Notes: generated by a model from the sequence alone, not told the origin. DNA of 64,000 nt from Bretschneidera sinensis (GCA_023935145.1 CM043702.1:57392501-57456500); one strand, 5' to 3'. Positions 10,964-21,253 are shown, counted from the first letter of the stretch. Numbers and translations: made by a program.

Positions 10964-12371
10964 TGATTACACTCAAACTAATACGCGGTTATTATGTATA
11001 GTTGAGGTGTTGATCCCACGAGGAAAAGCGAACTACAAGGGAAAGTGTAAACCTTAACACAAACGATAAAGATCAAGTGAAAGAATCTGAGTTTTGATAA
11101 AGAAGTAATGTGAGAAAATTGTGTAAATATAATGAAGATTATAATGGAGAGATAACAAGGTTCTGGGAATCCTCCCTAGGTTCGTTGCCTTATTCTAAAC
11201 TCGATTCAATTGTTCTTATCTCAATTGCTAGTTTCACATCTCAAACAAGCAATCGATAAATATTCAATCAAAACACATGTAAACCCTAATGTAATTGCTA
11301 TGAAGTACTATTTACTTTCGATTTAAGCACACATGACCTATCTTATAGATTTATCAAGAAACAACAATATATCTTCAATGATAATATTGCAGTAATGGAC
11401 AAACCTAAAAGATAAATCTACCGGAATCAATCACATCCAACAAGTTAACATAAGAAGAGTATGACTAGACTTATATAGAGGAGAAAGATGCAATCATCGG
11501 ATTAAGAGAAAATCTTCTAATTAAATCAAAGAGTAAATCATAACAATGTTTAACAATAAATTCGAACTACAACTAAATCAAGAATAGAAATAAGAAGAAC
11601 TACACCTAAAAATTCATCATTTCGCCTTACTTGGAGATTAGTTGGCCATGGGGTTCATGCTTGAACATCGTAATGGAGAAGAATGTAGCTGTTTTCTTGA
11701 GTTTTTCCAACCTCTTTTTTATCAAACCCTAAGTGATCTATTTATAATACAAAAGGTCCAAGGGTATTTTCGGGTCTAAACTATCTTTAAAACCATAATT
11801 AGGAAATAGGACATCATGCTTGCACCGTGATGCACACTAATCCAGGCTGTGGCTCAAGCTTTTGACTATTTTTCTTTACTTTCTGGAGGCCGCAGCTCAG
11901 ACCTTCCAGGCCGCGGCTCAGATTGCTAGGCCGCGGCTCATACTGGTCTAGGCCACGACGCACACTGATGGTCTTCTTGGTTCTTTTAGACATGGTTTTG
12001 GAGGCCATGGCTCAACGCTTCCAGGCCATGGTGCGCATACTCCTTTTCCTATTCGAGAAGCTGATGGTTCTGGTGGCCGAGGCTTGAAGTTCTGGGCTGT
12101 AGCATGGAACACTAAAGACTTGGTTTCTTTTCATTTTGTCCTTTTGCAACCATGCCTTCACTCTGATATGTATCGAAGCATTGTGCTTTAAGCTATGATA
12201 GCTTTCCATCTCTTTTGAACTCAAAGTACCTGAAAAATGCACCGAATTAGATCAACAATCCAAGAATATCACTTTAGAGTTGTTAAGGTATAAAAATGTA
12301 AATCAAACCTAGATCAACCCTAAAATGCTAACAAATAAGTACTGTTGAGATGCATTTTATGACTCTCATTA
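10964..12371 (-). repeat. Athila-1 5' LTR
   Basis: The 1408-bp partner of 479-1830. On the - strand it ends GTAATCA at 10964, and its start has TA instead of TG on the complementary end at 12370-12371. A TATA-like ATTATAAATAG lies on the - strand near 11738-11748. Upstream of it (about 11815-12060) lie several degenerate copies of a GGCCGCGGCTCAG-type word, more copies than in the 3' LTR. This is the promoter-bearing LTR of the element. Confidence 0.92.
11738..11748 (-). promoter_or_regulatory. TATA box of Athila-1 5' LTR
   Basis: ATTATAAATAG on the - strand, the same word and position as in the Athila-2 3' LTR (53911-53921). The transcript start would be about 30 bp downstream, that is at lower coordinates. 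Confidence 0.5.
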
Positions 12372-12932
12372 GATGTATTTGTGTTTTGGTGATGGTAAAC
12401 TTGTGCTAGATGGTTTGGCAGATGCCGACATAGCAAGTGATATTGACACTCGAAAGTCTACTTCAGGGTACTTGATGACTTTGGCAAGGGAAGCTATATC
12501 TTGGCAGTCTAAACTTCAAAAATGTGTTGCTCTATCTTCCACTGAGGCTGAATGTATTATCTTGATTGAAGCTTATAAAATGTTTGAAAATGTTTGAAGC
12601 TTATAAAATGTACTTGATGAGTTATTATGGTTGAAAATGTTTCTACACGAATTTGGCATGAAACGAGAAAAGTACATGTTGTACTGTGACAGTCAGAGTG
12701 TTATCCATCTCAACAAAAATCTAACATTTCATTATCGGTCTAAGCATATTTGATGTGTGTTACAATTTGATTTGTGATGCTCTAGAGATAAAGTTATTGC
12801 AACTTGAGAAAATCCATATCGATGATAATGGATTAGATATGATGACTAAAGCTTTGCCTCTGTAGAAGTTTGAATTATGCAAAAAGATTGTAGGTATGGT
12901 TGTGCTCTCCACATGAATAAAAAATATGAGAT
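12372..12932 (+). pseudogene. Copia-1 RNase H remnant
   Basis: The frame interrupted at 478 resumes here: FGDGKLVLDG, then DTRKSTSGYLMT, SWQSKLQKCVALS and STEAE, all copia RNase H hallmarks. A 28-bp unit beginning GAAGCTTATAAAATGT is partly duplicated (12568 and 12596) and brings in a stop at about 12595. Beyond it, recognisable pieces (LYCDSQS, near 12675) appear in a shifted frame with further stops. The last bases (12915-12932) are the region that normally precedes a copia 3' LTR (GAGAT). Confidence 0.85.
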
Positions 12933-13545
12933 TGTTAGGGTCGATCCCGCCTATGTGGAGCCACCAAAAATTAATTCTTGTTGACATTTACCTAAGGCTG
13001 CTAGTATATAAAGATAACAGAATTCTCTTGCTTGATATATATGATTTTTGCCTTTTCTTTTTAGCAGCATAAACAGTTTGGGAGTTGGTATTTTTTTAAC
13101 TCACGGTTATTATCCGATTTGAAGACCGATTTCATAAAAATTCGAGCTCAAATTTTGGTTGTTCTTTCTATGTGGTAAGGGCTTTAAGCGATGTATTCCG
13201 TTTATTCGCCTGCTTTTATTACAGCTTGTTTCAGTGAGATCACTTTAATTTTTTTCTGGTAGATTATTTTTGAAATCCACCTTTAAGGTGACGATAAATT
13301 ATTTGTTAATCTTTAGGTTGCTTTAAAGAAGATACTTTGTATTCCCATTATTTTATAATGGAGATTTTGCTTGGACTAAGTCCTGTGGCTTTTTTCTTTC
13401 ACATTGAAGGGGTTTCCCACGTAAAAATTAAATGTCTTGATTTTTGTGGTTTGATTATTATCTTTGTGCTATGGTTATTTAGTATTTTTATTTTTGTCTA
13501 TTTTATTCACACAAAGAGGAAAAATGGTTTCTTTATTTCCTAACA
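12933..13545 (+). repeat. Copia-1 3' LTR
   Basis: Begins TGTTAGG directly after a GAGAT purine stretch and ends CCTAACA, a perfect 7-bp terminal inverted repeat, giving 613 bp. TATATAAAG at 13005-13013 is a plausible TATA box. The partner LTR is outside the window, so the boundaries rest on termini and context. The 5 bases after it (GCTAT) would be one copy of the target duplication. The ORF at 13337-13543 is not supported as a gene. Confidence 0.75.
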
Positions 13546-14661
13546 GCTATGAAGAGTCTACATGGGCATGATCTTTTGGAGGTGAAACATATCCAATTTT
13601 GTGTTATTTTTTTACCATTTTTATGAACTTATTGTGGAATTTTTTTTCTTCCGAGCTTGTGTTAATTGTAGGAATTGGATTGTCATTATGAGTTTAGCTT
13701 GTTTCTGGTTTTTATTATGAGTTTTCTTTGATATTTGACTTTAGGAGTTTGATTTCCAAAAGGGTTCCAATAAATTGGTGTTTGGAGTATATTTGAGTAG
13801 AGTTTACAATTGATTCTTTAATTGGTTTTCATAAACTTATGGGTTTGGCAGTTCAATTTTGAAATGGATTTTGATTAATATTTTAGGTTGTTCATTTATG
13901 AAATACCATTATGTGTTCAATCCTTCAATTTTTTGTAATTTGGTTTGATTTGATTTATTGTTTCTAGGTTGTTGATAATTTCTTCTTGAGAAAATAGTAA
14001 TTAATTAAATATTGTTAAAAAATTTGGAAGGATAGTTTGATTTTTTTGTTAATATTAAACTTTGTTTAACGTCAGACGAAAAATGGTAAGGAATTTAATG
14101 TTTGACTAACAAAATGGATTAATTGGGAAATTTAGTAATGTTAAGGTCTCAAATAGGGAAAAAAATTGTTAGGGACCAAAATAGAAAACCTGAATATCCT
14201 TAAAGAAAAGAATTATAGTTTAGCCCATAAAATACCAAAGTATACAAAATAGACGAACTTGGCTTGACCCAACTTTTCCTTATTCATGCTTGGTTTTAAA
14301 CTTTAAATTGGACCAAATCGAGCTCATATTCAGGTCCTAATTTATGGCTTGATTTTGAATTTCCAATCAATAGAGAAGCTTTAGCTTAGATTGATATGTA
14401 CTTGCATTATTAATAAAGCTGAAGGAAAAAAAAAATTCAAATGGAATCAAATTATTCTACTCTTCTTATGACCTTACATTTAAAATTATTTCAACTATCA
14501 AGGCTCATAAAAATCAATCCATGTTAAACCATAATGATATTAGAATTAAGATTGAATTAATAATGCTCAAACCTTGCGAGTTATAACTTTTGATGCCGAA
14601 AATAAGTCAGATCCACATGGGTCAAGTTTGAGAGTCGGGTTTGACTTAGTACTCTCAGAAT
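13546..14661. other. Intergenic stretch, nothing recognised
   Basis: 1.1 kb of AT-rich sequence between the end of Copia-1 and the Tat-1 LTR. No long ORF, RNA gene, inverted repeat or element terminus is convincing. A phrase near 14140-14190 (TAGGGACCAAAATAG) resembles a word common in old plant dispersed repeats but cannot be assigned. Confidence 0.4.
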
Positions 14662-14994
14662 TGTTTTGATATGAGATGGTTTGGTCTAATCTAAGCTAGT
14701 TTGGTCTAGTTTAAACTACTCTAGTATAGTCTGAGCTAGTCTGAGGTACTTGAAAAGGAAGCCAACCTGGAGTGTTTTTCTCTAGGGAGAGCCTTTTGAT
14801 GCTTAAGTTAGAGTACGACTAAGAGTGAGATGAAAGTAAAAAGTGTGTAAAGAATGAGTTACCATAAATGAAGCTCCTATTTATAGAGTTTAGGATAAAT
14901 AAGGTTATCAGTTTGCCTTTGGTTCAAGTACCATTATGCCTTTGGGTTTGCTACGTGTCGTCTTTTGGTTGGATGGTATATTTGACCCACATCA
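14662..14994 (-). repeat. Tat-1 3' LTR (left border tentative)
   Basis: On the - strand it starts TGATGTGGG right after the polypurine tract. It contains CTATAAATAGG (TATA), then the CTAACTTAAGCATCAAAAGG-type stretch that Tat LTRs carry near the U5 start. The same start (TGATGTGAGG) and the same GACTTAGGCATC motif occur in Tat-2 at 55505 and 55872. The left end is set at TGTTTTG (14662) only because it would give CA on the element strand. Short direct repeats (CTAGTTTGGTCTAG) fill 14690-14760. Confidence 0.6.
14876..14888 (-). promoter_or_regulatory. TATA box of Tat-1 LTR
   Basis: CTCTATAAATAGG on the - strand, about 50-70 bp upstream of the conserved TTAAGCATC motif, as in Tat-2. Confidence 0.5.
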
Positions 14995-15000
14995 TATTAT

Positions 15001-15014
15001 CTCCACTCCTTTAG
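15001..15014 (-). other. Tat-1 polypurine tract
   Basis: CTAAAGGAGTGGAG on the - strand, 6 bp before the LTR start. It marks the junction of the internal region with the 3' LTR. Confidence 0.5.
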
Positions 15015-15094
15015 AGCTAAAATTCAGCATAAGAGAGTACATGAAGAGCTCTTCTAATAGTTTTTTGATTCTGTCGGGGGGGTGTTCGAAGTAT

Positions 15095-15745
15095 AGTACC
15101 TTTTGTGCGCTTCACTTCAGACCTCGGACTTTGAGGGGTTCAAGGCGAATGTCAGTTTGTATGCTTCACTTCGGACCTCGAACTTGGAAAAGGTCTGAGG
15201 TGGATGCCATCTTGGTTGATTCACTTTGGACCTTAGACAAGGAGGGGTCTGGGGTGAAAACCATCTTGGGTGATTCACATCGGACCTTGAACTTAGAAGA
15301 GATCTGAGGTGAATGGTGTCTTGCACACTTCACCTCAATCTTTAAACTTACGAGGTTTCGAGCTAAAGCATGTTTTTTACATCTCACCTCATTCTTTGGA
15401 CTTGCAGGGGTTCGAGGTGAAGTGTGGTTTGGACACCTCACCTCAATCTTTGGACTTATGGGGGTCCGAGGTGAAGTGTGCTTTGCACACCTCACCTTAG
15501 TCTTTAGACTTGTAGGAGTTCGAGCTGAAGTGTGTTTTGGATACCTCATCTCACTTTTCGAACTTGGAGGTCGGAGGTGAAAAGTATTTTGCACACCTCA
15601 CCTTGGTCTTTGAACTTACAGAGGTATGAGGTGAACCATGTTTTGCACACCTCACCTCAGTCTTTGGACTTAGAAGTCCAAGGTGAAGTTTTTTTCATGC
15701 TTCACCTCGTCTTTGGAATTGAAGTGGTGCAAGGTGGAAAGGTAC
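15095..15745. repeat. 54-bp minisatellite in the Tat-1 3' region
   Basis: About 12 degenerate head-to-tail units. The anchor word (CACCTCA or CACTTCGGA) recurs near 15113, 15167, 15222, 15276, 15331, 15385, 15439, 15493, 15547, 15599, 15653 and 15703. Most steps are exactly 54 bp, that is 18 codons, and this explains the open frames on both strands. Each unit also contains a nearly palindromic GAGGTGAA / TTCACCTC pair. Tandem repeats in the 3' untranslated region are a known feature of Tat-lineage elements. The array ends about 170 bp upstream of the TATA box of the antisense gene. Confidence 0.9.
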
Positions 15746-15913
15746 ATTGTCTGCCTAAATTTGTGAATTTTTCTGAATGGGGTCTAAATTGGTGCTACAT
15801 GTGCATGTTAGTTGTGATATGACTTTTTCACTACTTGATGTGATTCTTGCACTACTAGATGTGACCTTTTCACTGCTCGAGAAAGCTTTTTTGCTTCTCC
15901 ATATGTTCTGAAT

Positions 15914-15923
15914 TCTATATAGG
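15914..15923 (+). promoter_or_regulatory. Putative TATA box of the antisense gene in Tat-1
   Basis: TCTATATAGG on the + strand, followed by a pyrimidine-rich leader (15945-16165: many CTTC and TCCTT words) typical of plant 5' untranslated regions. A possible leader intron donor (CGGTAAGAG, near 16163) lies before the start codon. Inferred from sequence only. Confidence 0.45.
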
Positions 15924-17061
15924 AAATGATGAGGGTCTCATTTCTTCACACTTCAAATTTCTTGAGAATGTAGAGCTCACTTCACCTTCAGCCTTTCTTC
16001 AAATCCTTTTTGTCTTCGTCCTTCTTTTGGAGCTTTAGATCTACTTCATATTTATCCTCTATTTGGAGAAAATTTCTCCTTGTCCTTATTCTTTTTCCTC
16101 CTCGAAACATCACTTCTCTTTGGTTTCGTCCATCTTGCTTCGACACGTTTTTTCAGCTCATCTTCGGTAAGAGTACTTCTCTTCACTTAAATTATATCTA
16201 GTGGTGCTAGTTCAATAGAGAGTCGATAAGGAGGCTCATAGCTCCTACGGCCCTAAAGTACCTTCTTTAGAGGGAACCATGGATATTGTGGACCATGTAG
16301 ATAAGGAAGACCACGTAAGTTATTCCTCTAAAACCATAGACATTGGGTCTATTGCCTCCTCCATGAGAGATGTCTGCACTGAAATGTCACGCAACCATGA
16401 TCGATTTCATTATGTGGCTATGGATAAGGCGTGTTCCTTGTTAGATAGGTCATTGTATTTGTTCCGTCAAAAGTATTGCATCTCAAATAAGTATGAGATC
16501 CAAATATCGACACCATAAGAGGGGGCAAAAGCCTGATCCAAGGTAGATCTCCTTATGAAATGTGTTTTTATGAGGAGTTTTTCAAGGGAGGTTTTAGTTT
16601 TCCTATGGATCTAGAGGTGGCTCAGGTGCTGAACTTCTTCAGCATTGCTCTTAATCAACTACCTTCAAATTCGATGAGAATTTTGGTTAGTTTCTTTGTT
16701 TGGCATTGAAAGCATAGTAGACATATCCTTTTCTCCATGGACTTGTTTCGAAGCAACTATGACATCAAGAATCTTTAGAACATAGGTTTGTATACACTGT
16801 CTCCGAGGCTGAGGAAGAAGATTATACTTGAGAATCCCTTGTCTATCCATGGTTAGAAGATGATGTTCTTCTATTTACGCTATGAGCAACCTTTCTCTAT
16901 GAGGAAGAACTATCAGTTTGGAACCTTCAGTTCCTAAAACAATCTTCCTCCAATGACCGAGAAGGAAGAGGACCTGATCTGGTCTTGCTTTGGAAAATCC
17001 GTGTTTGACTCTGAGTTAGCAGATGAGAGTGTGCTGATAGATTTGAGTCAAGCTACTTTTG

Positions 17062-17177
17062 GTAATCTTCTTCTACTTAGAAAATTTTTGTTTTTCTTCT
17101 ATCCTTTTGTAATTTTTTGTTTATGTTTAAGCTATTTTACATTTCTAGTACTAAATTTTCTTTCTTTCTTTGTGCAG
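17062..17177 (+). other. Predicted intron in the antisense gene
   Basis: 116 bp, donor TTTTG|GTAATC, T-rich body with TTTCTTTCTTTGTGCAG at the acceptor. The body has T-rich reading typical of plant introns, and coding-like frames stop at the donor and resume after the acceptor. The frames on each side differ by one nucleotide in phase, so this decayed copy needs a further slip. Confidence 0.55.
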
Positions 17178-17499
17178 AAATGTTTTTGTCTGGAATCGAA
17201 TTTTTCAACTTGTGGCAAATAAGCATGGGGCTTCTACTTCGACTAACCCTCCTCAGGGTACCTCTGTTCTTCCTCTTCTTCCTCCTCTTCTATCCAGCCA
17301 AAGGAAAAAGGTCAAGGTAAAGGATCCTATAGACCTTGCGAGTCAGCCTCAACCTTTTACTCCAAATGAGATTGTCCTCAGACTCGGTTATAGTGGTCAA
17401 CCCTTGAGGATGGGTCCTCATGGGGAGGGCAGTAACGATTCAGCTCCTCAGATCTTTATAGAGGTCATGTTTGGGATTTTGAGTAAGACTACTCAAAAG

Positions 17500-17573
17500 G
17501 TATATCTCTTTTTATGCTTAGTGTATATTTTAAGCTCTTTTAGTATTTGGATCCATTGATATCATTGTTTCAG
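17500..17573 (+). other. Predicted second intron in the antisense gene
   Basis: 74 bp, donor CAAAAG|GTATAT, acceptor ATTGTTTCAG. The upstream frame (ending ...SKTTQK) and the downstream frame (VCVLAFFMAELYF...) join in phase without a stop. Confidence 0.6.
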
Positions 17574-18378
17574 GTCTGTGTGTTAGCCTTTTTTATGGCC
17601 GAGTTATATTTTCAAACCGTGGTAGAGATCGGTCAGTTTTGTAAGGAGAAGGAAGTTCTCAAGGCCCAGCTTTAAGTGTGTCACATGCAAATCTCCTAGT
17701 TGAAGGGGGTTCAAAATGACCTACGAGTTGAGCTTTGAGCTCTTTAAGCTAATGTGGGTATGGAAAGGGAGTGGGCTGAGGCTCAGGTGAAAAGGCTCAG
17801 GGCTGAATTGGCCAGAGTAGAGAAGAAAGTCATGGAAGAGTTTGAGCTCTCCCAAGTTTTTGATGACTTAGTCTATAAAAAGGCCGTTGAGAAGTATATC
17901 TCCAAGTTCTAGGCAACTAAGGAGAAGGTGAAAAAGCTTTGGCCTTAGCTCAACGTGGGATAGGTCAGGATTCTTTTGCCAAAGATTACCTTATCTCTCT
18001 GTTGGTTTAGGAGGGTGGTGAGGATGTTATGACAGTTGAAGATGATGGTGCCTAGTCTCGCTGTCGTGAGGCTGAGGTCATCATCACTTATTTGATGGCT
18101 AGATCGTAGAGGAGTATGTAGGCAACCGTGACAGCCGAGAGGGGTAAGAAGAGCAAGCCTAAACTTTTTTTTCCTTATATTATTTTGTGTAATTTATTGT
18201 ATTTCTGCTCAAAGCCCTCATGTGTAGTACTTTTATTAGTAATGAAATCTTTTGCTTTATCTTCATATTTGTGTTTTCTTTTATCTCTTTTGTTTGCGTT
18301 CGTGATTTACTCGAACTTTTGACCTCAAGATTCATTCTAGTATAAATCTAAGACTTAACTTTTGGGTGTTGACAATTA

Positions 18379-18618
18379 GTTTTTGGATGAAAATTCCACT
18401 AAGTGTTGTACATCTGTGCTAAAGTTGAAACTTCTATTTTTATAGGCTCAACTTCTTTTCTCGAGTTTTAGTAATCCGTGGTGTGCTCTCAAAGCTAACA
18501 CTTAGTGTTTGGATGAGAGTCTTACTAAGTGTTGTATGTTTGTGCTTGAGTTGAGACTTCTCTTTCTAGAGTCTTAACATATTTTCTCAGACGGGTCTTT
18601 GTAATCCGAGAAGTGCTC
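18379..18618. repeat. Two-copy 127-bp tandem duplication in Tat-1 3' region
   Basis: A unit running from TTTGGATGA through CTAAGTGTTGTA to GTAATCCG and GTGCTC occurs at 18379-18488 and again at 18506-18618 with many substitutions. It lies between the antisense gene and the pol end, so it is part of the Tat-1 3' region. Confidence 0.7.
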
Positions 18619-18779
18619 AGTTTTGGAGTCATTACTTCGGTCCTTGATTTTGTTATCACAAAATGAAGTAATTAGTGACCCTTTAAGCACCTGAGTATGA
18701 TGCTCGAGTTGTCATTCCACAAAGGTGGGGTGCTCTCGTGGGCCTTCAGCTCGGTTTTGGAATTGCCTTAGCGGCTGGT

Positions 18780-18900
18780 TTTTTGGCTCTTCCCTTCGAT
18801 CCTCGAACTTGAGGATGGCTGTGGTAAAGGTTATTTTGGATGCTTCACTTTGGTCCTTGGGTGTGGAGGATGTCTGAAGTGAAGTTCTCGCATGCAACCA
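18780..18900. repeat. Detached relatives of the 54-bp minisatellite
   Basis: Words such as GATGCTTCACTTTGGTCCTT and GTCTGAAGTGAAG match the minisatellite of 15095-15745 in the same orientation. They lie on the other side of the antisense gene, so unit copies flank it. Confidence 0.55.
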
Positions 18901-19031
18901 CTATTTTGGACTTGGTGGAATTTAGTTGGTAGAAAATAATAAATATAGGAAAACATAGGCCAAATTGATTCGATTCATATAATAACAGTGCTTACATTAG
19001 TCACTCAGCTCTCGGCCAGTTTACATTGGTG

Positions 19032-20115
19032 AGTCACTGGTGGAATTTCTTTAAATTCTTTGAATTCCATCTACGTGGTACGGGTGTACCATATATCTCC
19101 AGCTCAAGAGTTCTTGCCTTGATCACCCTCTTGATACGGTATGAGCCTTCCCAATTATTAGAGAGCTTTTCCATGTTTCAAGGATCATTGACTTCTTTCT
19201 TAAAGAGGAATAGGTCTCTGAGTCTGAATATTCTTTGCTTAACCTTGGAGTTATAGTATATGGTCGTCCTCTGCTGGTATTAAACAAGTTTCAACAGTGC
19301 TTTGTCTCAGATTCCTTTGATCAGATCCAAGTTCACTCTCAGACCATCGTCATTGCTGTTCGCATCAAAGATTTGAACATGTAGGTAAGATTGTCCCACC
19401 TTGACAAGGAGCTAAAAAAAAAATTGATGTTTCACCTATTAGGGACCAAGGCATGGTCCTGTAGGCTGCTATTTCATGCTATAGCTCTTTGACATAAAGT
19501 CTTTGGATGTCTTAGAGTTAATTCTTCAGAGTCTGCAATATGGTCATATTCGTTACTTCGGCCTGCCTGTTAGCTTGTGGGTATCCGATCGAGTTGAACT
19601 ATTGGTCAATCTGAAGGTCTTGGCAGAACTTCTTGAATTGTGCTGCTTAAAACAACTTTCCACTTTCAGTCACTAACATCCTTGGGATTACATATCGAGT
19701 CACTATTAACTTCCAAAAAAATATTTTAACTTTTCTTCTGTTATCTTTTCAAGCGGGCTCTACATCTGCCCATTTTGTGAAGTAAATCGTTGCCATGATA
19801 AGAAATTTCAACTATCCAGGTGCTCGAGGGAATAGTCTAAGAATGTCAACGGTCCACATTGTGAATAGTACTAGGCTAATAATAACAATCAATAGATTTG
19901 CGGGAGAGTGAGGAATGGGGACGAACTTTTGACACTTAACACATTTGTTAACAAAGTTTAAGGCCTCTTTTTGGAGTCTCGACCAATAATAGCCTTATAT
20001 AAGAATCTTATGGGCTAGGGCTCGCTTACCCTAGTGATTTTTGCAAATTTCTTCGTTGACATCCCTTAAGGCATAGCCTGCTTCTCTTGGCTTGAGGCAT
20101 ATGAGGTAAGGTTGA
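19032..20115 (-). pseudogene. Tat-1 integrase
   Basis: On the - strand, pieces of Tat integrase are read in order: CLKPREAGYALRDV and KRALAHKIL, the zinc-finger cysteines CVKCQKF near 19925, a core with TVDILRLFPRAPG, a FFWK-IVTRY segment, YPQANRQAEVTN and YRTMPWSL. The C-terminal end reads PRRWNSKNLKKFHQ then TGA near 19037, which is the typical Tat pol end. Frame changes and stops are frequent. The right end coincides with the Copia-2 LTR, whose left flank GTTGA (20111-20115) is inside this frame. Confidence 0.75.
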
Positions 20116-21171
20116 TGTTGGAAATCACCTTGACAAGATGCCCAGGTGGTGATCTTCCAAACACCCAAGACTAGAATGACTTGTAAAGATTTGGAATCGA
20201 AAATAGGAACAGAAAATCAAAGAAAGAAATAAGACAAGCAATTGTTATCGAGGTTCGGCAATATGCCTACATTCCTATGAGTTCCACCAAACTCTCTGCA
20301 CTAAATCAATGGTTCGTACAAGTTACAGCAATCCCCTTCAAGAAACAAAGTTCTTGAAGAAACCAAGAAGAGAAGAAAGGAAGAAGATGAGAACTAACAA
20401 TGCTCTCTTTTTAATCTAGACTTCTCTATCTTTTACACCCAGCCTTACTACAAAGAGTCCCTCTTCTGTTTGTCACTCTTATATAATTCTCTCTATGTGT
20501 TTACAATTGATCTCACAATGTCACAATGTATTCTCTATTCTCTTGTGTGAAAATGAGGCTAGGAAACCCCTTTTATAGCTCCTTACTTCTTGATCATTCT
20601 TGTGAATCCTGATCTCCACCCTTTGATCATGATCTCCACTTAATCATGGCCCTCCATCACTTCCCAAGTGATGCTGTGCATTTTAACATTGCACACATGC
20701 ACCTAAGAGAGTCCTTAAGCATGCTGCCTATATGTGCTTTGGTGTGCCTGGCGTCTAGGCGCTCAACAGGGCACGGTGCGGTGCTAGGCAGAGCACACAT
20801 GGAGTAGCTCCTGGGCGGTGCGGCGTTGGTGCGTTTCTAGAGGTGTGCATGCTGGAAGGTGCGGTGCTGGGTAGTGCATGCTGTAGCACTAGTACATCCT
20901 TAGAGTCCCTATTCTGCAAGGTTCAGCTTTGGTAAAGGAGGGGCGTGGCGCACACTGATGCTGCCCAATTCTCCCAGCTATGCGCACACCCTTCTGCTTG
21001 TGTGCAGAAGTGGTCACACTAGTGCGCTTAGCCTTACCTTGCTCCAAAGTGATGCACACACATGTGTGCAGTTTTCTAACTTGCTGAAATTTAATCCTCC
21101 AACATTGGTTTAGACTTTAACCATCTTTGAACCATGCTTGGATATGTTTGAACCTTGGACAAATACCAACA
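20116..21171 (-). repeat. Copia-2 3' LTR
   Basis: 1056 bp with a perfect 6-bp terminal inverted repeat (TGTTGG / CCAACA) and a polypurine tract at its element-5' side. A TATA-like CTATAAAAGG lies on the - strand at about 20569-20578. Between 20740 and 21060 (upstream of that TATA in element sense) is a GC-rich stretch of degenerate words such as GGTGCGGTGCT and GCGCACAC. Confidence 0.82.
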
Positions 21172-21186
21172 ATCTCTACCTTTGTC
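21172..21186 (-). other. Copia-2 polypurine tract
   Basis: GACAAAGGTAGAGAT on the - strand directly before TGTTGG of the LTR. Confidence 0.75.
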
Positions 21187-21253
21187 TAAGTGTTCAAAAA
21201 CCTGAACCATTGTGCAGAGAGCTTCGGGATCCAAACTCATCTTGAGTCATCAA

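Larger units (their letters stand above)
479..12371 (-). mobile_element. Athila-1: full-length Athila-type Ty3/gypsy retrotransposon
   Basis: An 11.9 kb element with two long LTRs (479-1830 and 10964-12371), tRNA-Asp primer site, gag, protease, RT, RNase H, integrase, an env-like ORF downstream of pol, a long 3' noncoding region and a polypurine tract, all in order on the - strand. It is flanked by GACGT/GATGT and sits inside Copia-1. Over the first 150 bp of the two LTRs I count 8 mismatches by eye, mostly transitions. That suggests an insertion of millions rather than tens of millions of years, if a usual plant LTR rate applies. Every coding region carries lesions, so it is not autonomous now. 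Confidence 0.93.
16279..18170 (+). pseudogene. Antisense, intron-containing gene in Tat-1 (Transposase_28-like)
   Basis: Starts at an ATG in good plant context (AACCATGG). The first 79 codons end at TAA 16516-16518. A shifted frame then carries a domain resembling the 'putative gypsy type transposon' family (Transposase_28): YEMCFYEEFFKGGFSFPMDL, then LNFFSIALNQL, then SMRILVSFFV. Four stops interrupt it before EKEEDLIWSCFGKSV and DLSQATFG. Two GT-AG gaps follow (17062-17177 and 17500-17573). The C-terminal exon is a charged coiled coil (VEIGQFCKEKEVLKAQL, MEREWAEAQVKRLRAELARVE). It lies opposite to pol, where Tat elements such as Grande are known to carry antisense extra ORFs. Function is unknown, and this copy is decayed. 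AATGAAATC near 18240 could be a polyadenylation signal. Confidence 0.65.

Noticed and set aside
15166..15594. Open frame of 142 codons on the - strand, rich in Pro, Thr and Ser repeats
   Set aside because: It is the 54-bp minisatellite read in a frame that the 18-codon period keeps open; frames are open on both strands and units diverge without coding constraint.
15095..15745. CRISPR-like array
   Set aside because: Repeats are contiguous and degenerate with no unique spacers, and the sequence is plant nuclear DNA.
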